From Sclerurus mexicanus (Eukaryota > Chordata > Aves > Passeriformes > Furnariidae), in the NCBI GenBank assembly GCA_013396755.1, contig VWZF01002195.1, forward strand, positions 1,151,191 to 1,215,190: a stretch of DNA of 64,000 bases, written 5' to 3'. A program made the position numbers and the translations under genes. Numbering within the stretch: position 1 is the stretch's first letter; each line of letters starts with the position of its first letter. Under the pieces are notes generated by a model. That model searched no databases and was not told the origin of the DNA. It saw nothing but the letters and a program-made list of their open reading frames with translations. Of the stretch, positions 57,901 through 64,000 are shown one piece after another.

Positions 57901-60309
57901 CAAGGTTTTATGATAGGACTGGCACCTGTCTGATTAAGAAACGAGGAGGGATGACCATTTCCCAAATCACCATTCAAACCCCACAATAACTCCCTAAGGG
58001 AAAACCAAGCCTTTAACCACCAACAAAGCATGTTTTGCATCCAGCGCAGATACAGACCATTTCTGTGCTCAAGAAAATGGCACTATACCTAAAATATCAT
58101 TTATAGCATCATATGTCTCTTATTGGACTCTTTGAAAAACACAAAAACGATTTTCACCAGCCAGTTTTTAGAAAGAGTTGACTAAAACCCAAAAGAATTT
58201 GGGCAGCTGTGTGAATTATGGGCCCATAGTTTTCTTCCTAATGAGAAGAAAAAACCATTTTTGATTATAGCTTCTGCTTCTTGCTTTCCTGGGTATTTTT
58301 TGAAGCTTTGTAGGAGAATTAAACAACCAGTGTCATATTTGGGAGGACATTGCTCACTACAGTTCCTAAAAGTGACTGCTGTCCAATACAGTCACATGGA
58401 ACAGCATTGAGCTCAGTGAAAGGTTGTTGATACTCACTAGGAAGAGTGTTTTTGAAGATACACTTGGCACTCAGTGAAACCATTTAACTCAAGACTATAA
58501 CCTTGCCCTCCTCTGCACTTCAGTGCCCTTCAGATCTAGGAAGAAACATAATGGTTGACTCATATATGAAGAGTAAGTAATTATTCTGATGGGGCCAAAA
58601 CTGGAATCTCTATCACCAGAAAGATCAAAATACGGATACTCCTGTTTTCCTGAGAGAGGGAGCTAACACAACACTCATGGACAACATTAAGCCACAAATG
58701 TTAAGCCTTTGAATGAAAGGCAGTTGTTGTCCAGAATTCCCTAACACTGGGCTCAACCACAGTGCTGACTGCCCAGCTCAGCAGCTTCATAAAGCATTCA
58801 GGGAATTTGGTAATGGACTGACTAAATTGCTTGAGTTTTTTTGTTATTTTTTAAAGTCAATTTAAAATAGGAAGGAAGTGAAAGACCAAAGAAAAGCAAG
58901 CATACTACTGCTTTTTGATCCTGGAGTGATTGTAGTAATTGTAATCTTTTATATCTTGCCACTCTTCACAGTATAAGAATGAAAACGATGTCAAGACATA
59001 ATAATTTGCTAAACATCTAGAGGGAAAAGGAAACCCAAATAATAGGCAGCACAGATCTAAAATGAGTGTTTTTCCTTTTATTTTAAAACACACACTATCA
59101 CCAATAGATAAAATCTTAAAGGAGAAATAATTCAGTATGCCAGAATAGGGCCACTGTGATGTGGTTTGAAAACTGGCTGAAGGTTCATAACCAAAGGCTA
59201 ATGCTCATGTAAATATAATGAGTTCTGCCCTGTGAGGCAATGCATGAGTCAGTGTATTAAAGTGGAATTTTTTTTTAGTACTTACAAATAATGTAAAAGA
59301 AGAAATAAACAGTTCAGGAATGAAATCGCCAGCTGCTAACAGAACTGAAGAATCATCAAGAAACAATGAAAACAGCAGAATATTGCAAATAGAAAGAAAC
59401 CTGCAGTTAAAAACTGTAAGAATTTGATGTTTAATTCAGGCACAAAAATGGCAACTTGTTGCCTGTGGAAAATACTTGGCTTACATATGCTCAGCAAGGT
59501 GGAGTCCAAATGCAGATTCTGAGAAGATGAAAGTACAGAAGAAGAGCAGATCAGTGCCATAAACATGTACAACCAGAGCACCAGAGGTATCCAAGCTCTC
59601 AGCTTACACTCCTTTTTACAGGAAGTAGGTACCTCTGTCCTCCTGCGAAATCAGTCCTATAGCACAGTATCACTAACCAAAGCACATGAGTCCACGGGTG
59701 TGTAAGCCCAACACACCAACAACTGCCTTCCAAGTCCTGGCACTGCTGTGCCGGGAGGCAACAGGCATAAGGGGACTGAGCACAGGCATACAACATGGTT
59801 TCAAGTGGCTGAGTCCCCGTGATGCTGGGTGTCTGAGAGGGCATTCCCAGCTGACAGCAAGCCAAAAGAGGTGCCCTGCCTGCAGCTGGTGTGCAGTGGG
59901 TTTGCTACAGCTCAGCGTGTGCAGCTCCAGCCTCTAAGGCTTTGGGCAGCCCATAAGGCTATGCCATGTTGGTGAGAAGATAGCATGAGAGAGATGGTGA
60001 CTGTTCATGCCCTGGCAATTACAGGATGAAGAGAGAAGATTATGCCTAGGAGGTAAGATGGCATAATTTTTGAAGAAAACTGATGCACTGTATGGAGAAT
60101 CTGGCAAGAAATAAGTGGGAGAAATAAACACAGATGAGAACAACCTCCAAATGCTTAAAGGACACAAAAATCTGAAATGCAAAGAATTTATTGCCCATTT
60201 TTCAAAGGGGGTTCAGCCTTCTTTTGCTATTTACATCTGTCTATGACTAGTACTCACAAAGAAGTAAGAACTGAGGCCTTCTGAAGACCAGTTACATAAA
60301 CATAATGAG
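54961..60309. other. Long noncoding stretch with no supported gene
   Basis: More than 5 kb of A/T-rich to mixed unique-looking DNA. Open frames are short (up to about 90 codons) and unrecognised. Enhancer-like texture occurs in places (for example 58150-58330) but is too vague to call. No simple repeat longer than about 12 bases. Confidence 0.45.
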
Positions 60310-60450
60310 AAATTGAAACAGGAATTAAATCAATGCTGAATCCCAAAAAGACACCCTGATGCTGTGAAGCTGTGGAACGCTATCCAGAGGGATGTTTCTT
60401 CACTTGGGCCTTTCCAAACTGGACTGAAAAAAGCATTTGCAAAGAATCTG
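60310..60450 (+). mobile_element. Possible worn CR1-type fragment (weak)
   Basis: gctgtggaacgctatccaga, then ttccaaactggactgaaa follow the order of older CR1 3' regions (tggaacaggctgcccagag...ttcaaaacctgcctggac). There is no octamer tail, and divergence is high. Confidence 0.3.
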
Positions 60451-63094
60451 TGCTTCTGCAGGGAAAGAGGCAAGCTGTTTGCACCAGCAGGTGTTTTCCT
60501 CGTCAGCGTCAAATTTTAATTACGCAGCACAGGTTCACTTTTGAGTATGTTACAGGAAAAGAACATTTTGAGCCCAAACTCATAGTTTCCCAGCCTCCCA
60601 GAGCTCTCACCCATTTGCAAACAATTGCGAAGGTGGAAGAATTCAGCTAACAGATGTAGCCTGCCCCCCTAGTCCCATCTGTTCACATCAGAAAACCACC
60701 ACGCAATCTGGCACGGAGAGTTCTCTCTGCTCAAGATAAACACTGGCCTGGGCTGGGAGAGGAGAGGGAACGGGGCGGGGACAGGGAGGGGTGGTGGTCG
60801 TGGGTCAGATCAGAGGGGCACTGCCAGCACTACGTGGGAAGCTTGCACAGCATCTGCCAGTACCATGTCTGCCTCAAGTCGGAGCAAAATCTGTCAAAAC
60901 ACAAAGAACTTGCCTGAAGCTTTTTGCATCCCCCTGAGTGCACATCTTCCCATGAACACCACTGCAGCAAGAAAATGTCTTTTACTCCCCAACCAGCCAG
61001 AGAAGGCTTGTGAATTTGGGGATGTAGGCATGAGAGAGTGTGCCAAATACACAGAGTTGAAGGGAAGGCTGAAGAAAATGGGTGTTCAAAGGTGCAGGTG
61101 TGAGAGGCAGGGAAATATGGCCTGCAAAGCATTTGGATATTTGCTTTTTTGAACTGCAAATTATTAACAGTAGTACTGGACACCCTTGATTGGGCTAAAA
61201 CTGCTGTGATTTGGGAGCCTCAGTGATATAGGCTTAAAAATCCTGTGTAACCAGAAATCCCTGCTTCTTTCCTTGAAGCCTGGCTCAGGGCATGGCCAGC
61301 TCACTCTTCCCTTCTTCATCACCAGCTCATCCTGCAGCCTTTCTGTTCATCTGGAGCTGCTCCAGGCCACTTGGGAGCACACAAGGCAGCAGCGAGGTGA
61401 TGGAGCTGCGGTGCGACAGCCACTGGCGCCGGGCAGAGAGCAGAGACGGCTGCCAGTTCACACTCCTCCCAAGCCTCCTCCTTCTATGTCTGTGGAAACA
61501 GGCTGACAGCACTTTGCTCCTTCTCAAGGGTGTTTCAAAGATCCATGAAGTGCTCAGATAGTGCACCTTCAGGCAAGTATCTAGGCAGTAAAGTAGCCAC
61601 AGCACAGCCCTAACTAAGGAATCTTCTGGTTCTCTCTCTGACAAAAGTAGTGGAAAACCATCATGCAGCCAAGGCACAGTGTTAAAACGATGAGGAAAGC
61701 ACATAGCCTGCTTCTATACTATATATTTACTAACTGGGAGGTATAACATCAATATTAAAAAAACCAAAAACCAAAACTGTTCCTCCCCCACTGCTGGCCT
61801 AATTCAACACTTCACATGTGAGATCATAAAATATTAATGGAAAAAGGCAAAGCCATAATGCTCTTCTACTGATAGCTGAGGTGCAAACTATTTTAATCCT
61901 TTTTTTCTTTTTTCTTTAATAGATGTTCTTAAGTTGGTGTTTGGGGGTGCTTAATATCCTCTGGGAAAGATAAACATCAGTGATTATTTTAGGCCTGTAT
62001 GACCTTGCTGAGGAGTAACACGACTCCTTGCAGGGCTAAGAGCAGACTTGGCAGAGCCTAGTTGTAAGGAAGTCTTCTATTGTGCAGACTTGCTTTGCCT
62101 GTGAAGCAATATGTTTTTTTGTCTTGCAGAGTGGAGCTCAGAGAAAAGGCTCAGCCTGCACCAAACTCTAGCAGAAAATGACTCATTTTCAGAAAATTAA
62201 ACAGTATCACAGGAGGAAGTAATAACTGTCCTTTGGAGCTGAATGCTTTAAAACCCTGATCTCAATTCACTCTCACAATGGCAAAGGAAGAAGATAGCAA
62301 ATGACGGCGAAAAGCAAGGCACATTCTGTTCAGTTTCAATCAGTCTTTGATTTATGACAGATTTCACTAAATGTTAAAAAAAAAGTCCACCCTAAAATGT
62401 CTGGCAATGTATTCTTTTAAACTAACAAAGCAGCATTTCAAATTCCTGACCATGTCTTGGTTGGCCAACAGCAAAACCTCTTTCCTGAACAAAATGATTT
62501 GTTGTAGCAGAGTGGAGTAAGCCACAACAGCTGTAAATCTGTGTTTGCTTCCCTACACAGCCCTGCTGCACCTGCAGATGAACTTTCAGTTCTGAATTTG
62601 AAACAAACAGTCCTTGCAATAAATGAATTTATTAGCTGTCACATGTCCAGACTACTGCAGGGCACTTGAGTCACGGATGGAGTTATGAACAAGGGACACG
62701 TTATAACCAAAGCAGTATAATGCAATTATTTTTAATTCTGCTTCCACCTAGTCTATCATTCCTTTCAAGTCCTCTACAATTTTGTCAAAGAGGCCCAGGG
62801 CACTGTAGTGGTCTGATTTTTTTCTCCTTTCCCTCTCCCCTCCCATTCACATGTAGCTGTCTGTGTCATGTACACCTGCACTATGTGGCATGTGGCTGCA
62901 GTCCTACACAGCATCTCTTGTCCCCTCCACCCCAGCCCGCTGCTGCACCCAGCTCTTAGCAAAAAGTCACCTATTTGGGGTAAATGAGTGTGGCTGTGAG
63001 CTATCCTAATTGCGCTGAGTTTTCAGTGCATCCCCAAATCCTTTCTAGATTAAATTTAAGATTATGCTTTTGGGCTGAGGGCCTATTTTAAGAT
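60451..63094. other. Noncoding stretch, GC-richer in two patches
   Basis: GC-richer patches at about 60735-60800 and 61380-61460 lack the CpG density of an island. An acceptor-like tract ends at 62126 (tttttttgtcttgcag) but the next frame closes after about 23 codons. The 125-codon minus-strand frame at 61327-61704 and the 117-codon one at 60830-61183 have no recognisable domain. Confidence 0.45.
60772..60791 (+). other. G-quadruplex motif
   Basis: GGGG, GGGG, GGG and GGGG with loops of 1, 3 and 1 bases satisfy the quadruplex pattern. It lies in a G-rich patch and continues into GGTGGTGG. Confidence 0.75.
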
Positions 63095-63175
63095 GGTATA
63101 AAGAAATGCAAGACTGGTGTAGTTCTTCCTAAATTCAGCAGAGTTTCTGAGATACCCTGAGTGAAGAATGTGACA
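63095..63175 (+). repeat. Trace of an old amniote repeat
   Basis: actggtgtagttcttcctaa followed by attcagcagagtttctgaga matches the recalled phrase 'tggtgtagctccactgacttcagcagagtta...' seen in many old amniote repeats. Short and diverged; family not named. Confidence 0.4.
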
Positions 63176-64000
63176 AGATCTAAAGAGCTTTGGTTTACAT
63201 GTGGGTCAACCTCTAAGAACCAGCACTTCCAGATAGCACAAAAAATTTTCAAGCACCCAGAAACTTCAGAATATCCACTTTGTGATCTTGTCTTTGCTAT
63301 CTCCTACCCATTAGAGGGATTTAGGTAATATCATGGAGGCAGAAAATCTGCTTTGTTCAGCTCGATGAATTGGCCAGGAACAGGAAGGTGCCCTCCTGCA
63401 GCTGTGTTGATGTGTAGCATGAACTATTCTGCCTCCATAGAACTTCTACCTGGCTGAGACGGGGTAAAGAAACACCATAGGAATTCACAGCCCTTGCAGA
63501 AGTTTGTAGTAGCCATTTGAAGCAGCAAAGCTCTATTAGTGGGAGGCTGGGAAACATGGGTATTTCCTCATCCCTCATTTCCACAGGCTGTTCGCACTAT
63601 TGCCAGCACCCTTGGTTAGTCCCTCTGATTAGTCTCTACCTAACCATGGCCTTTTCTTCTCACTTGGCTAGCCTGAAGTGCTGCTAGCTGGTAGAAGTTA
63701 GGATTTCAGCGAGAAGACACCACTAAGGCAAATGAGACTGCTTCACTGTGTGCGGGGAAGCTTTGTACACCACTGCCTAGTAAAATAAGACATCAGGACA
63801 AGGATGCAGTTAGGTTTGAAGTGAATTTACAGCTTGACTCCAGCTTCTCCTCTGCCCACTGCCCCAGAGTTCAGACAAGCCCAATGCAAACAGAGTAAAT
63901 CCCCTGGGGCCAGAGGAAGCAGTGTGCAGAGGTTTCCTTCCCTTTTCTCCCCACCTCACCCCAGTTCTGCCAGTTTTCCTTCCCTGATACTTGTAGAAGA
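63176..64000. other. Noncoding stretch, no recognised feature
   Basis: Unique-looking mixed-composition DNA running to the window edge; a 75-codon minus-strand frame at 63357-63584 is unrecognised. Confidence 0.45.

Noticed and set aside
60735..60800. GC-rich patch considered as a CpG-island promoter
   Set aside because: Only a few CpGs in about 65 bases; G-rich rather than CpG-rich.

Overview
The window looks like nuclear DNA of a bird: AT-rich, intron-like or intergenic, on one chromosome with no bacterial-style gene organisation. The main evidence for a bird is a set of CR1 LINE fragments. The two clearest end in the CR1 octamer tail (attctatg / attctgtg type, or its reverse complement) and are 5'-truncated. 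Interspersed repeats are otherwise sparse, which fits a bird better than a turtle, crocodilian or mammal. This assignment is inference from repeat types only.

I find no confident protein-coding gene, rRNA, tRNA or CRISPR array. The open frames present (up to about 175 codons) have no recognisable domains, often lie opposite one another on both strands, and are what a 64 kb stretch gives by chance. The only recognisable protein homology is to LINE reverse transcriptase, in dead copies. Two segments have good splice signals plus an open frame and are offered only as candidate exons: 22497-22694 (66 codons, symmetric phase) and 46714-46865 (terminal type).

Layout. 1-4280: AT-rich DNA with a G-quadruplex motif at 1967-1992. 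4281-14400: mostly featureless, with a 15-base 5S-rRNA-like match at 5044-5058 and a worn CR1 end near 6312-6434. 14400-17210: low-complexity tracts, then an old amniote repeat with a hairpin (16795-17210). 20160-24420: two regulatory-looking AT-rich blocks, CR1 tails at 21232 and 24168, and a candidate exon. 26047-26092: a 46-base alternating purine-pyrimidine tract starting next to a perfect NRF1-type palindrome. 28940-29145: a very old L3/CR1-type LINE reverse-transcriptase fragment. 29461-43500: noncoding, with several regulatory-looking blocks and simple repeats. 44575-44752: a MIR-like CORE-SINE. 46714-46865: candidate terminal exon. 51590-52260: the best conserved-noncoding (enhancer) candidate. 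53294-54545: the largest repeat, a 5'-truncated CR1 on the minus strand with a destroyed reverse transcriptase. 54546-64000: noncoding, with old repeat scraps and a G-quadruplex motif at 60772.

No set of genes works together here. The most plausible job of this DNA is regulatory: a large intron or gene-poor flank of a developmental gene, with enhancer-like blocks between neutral sequence. I saw nothing that amounts to an undescribed multi-gene system.
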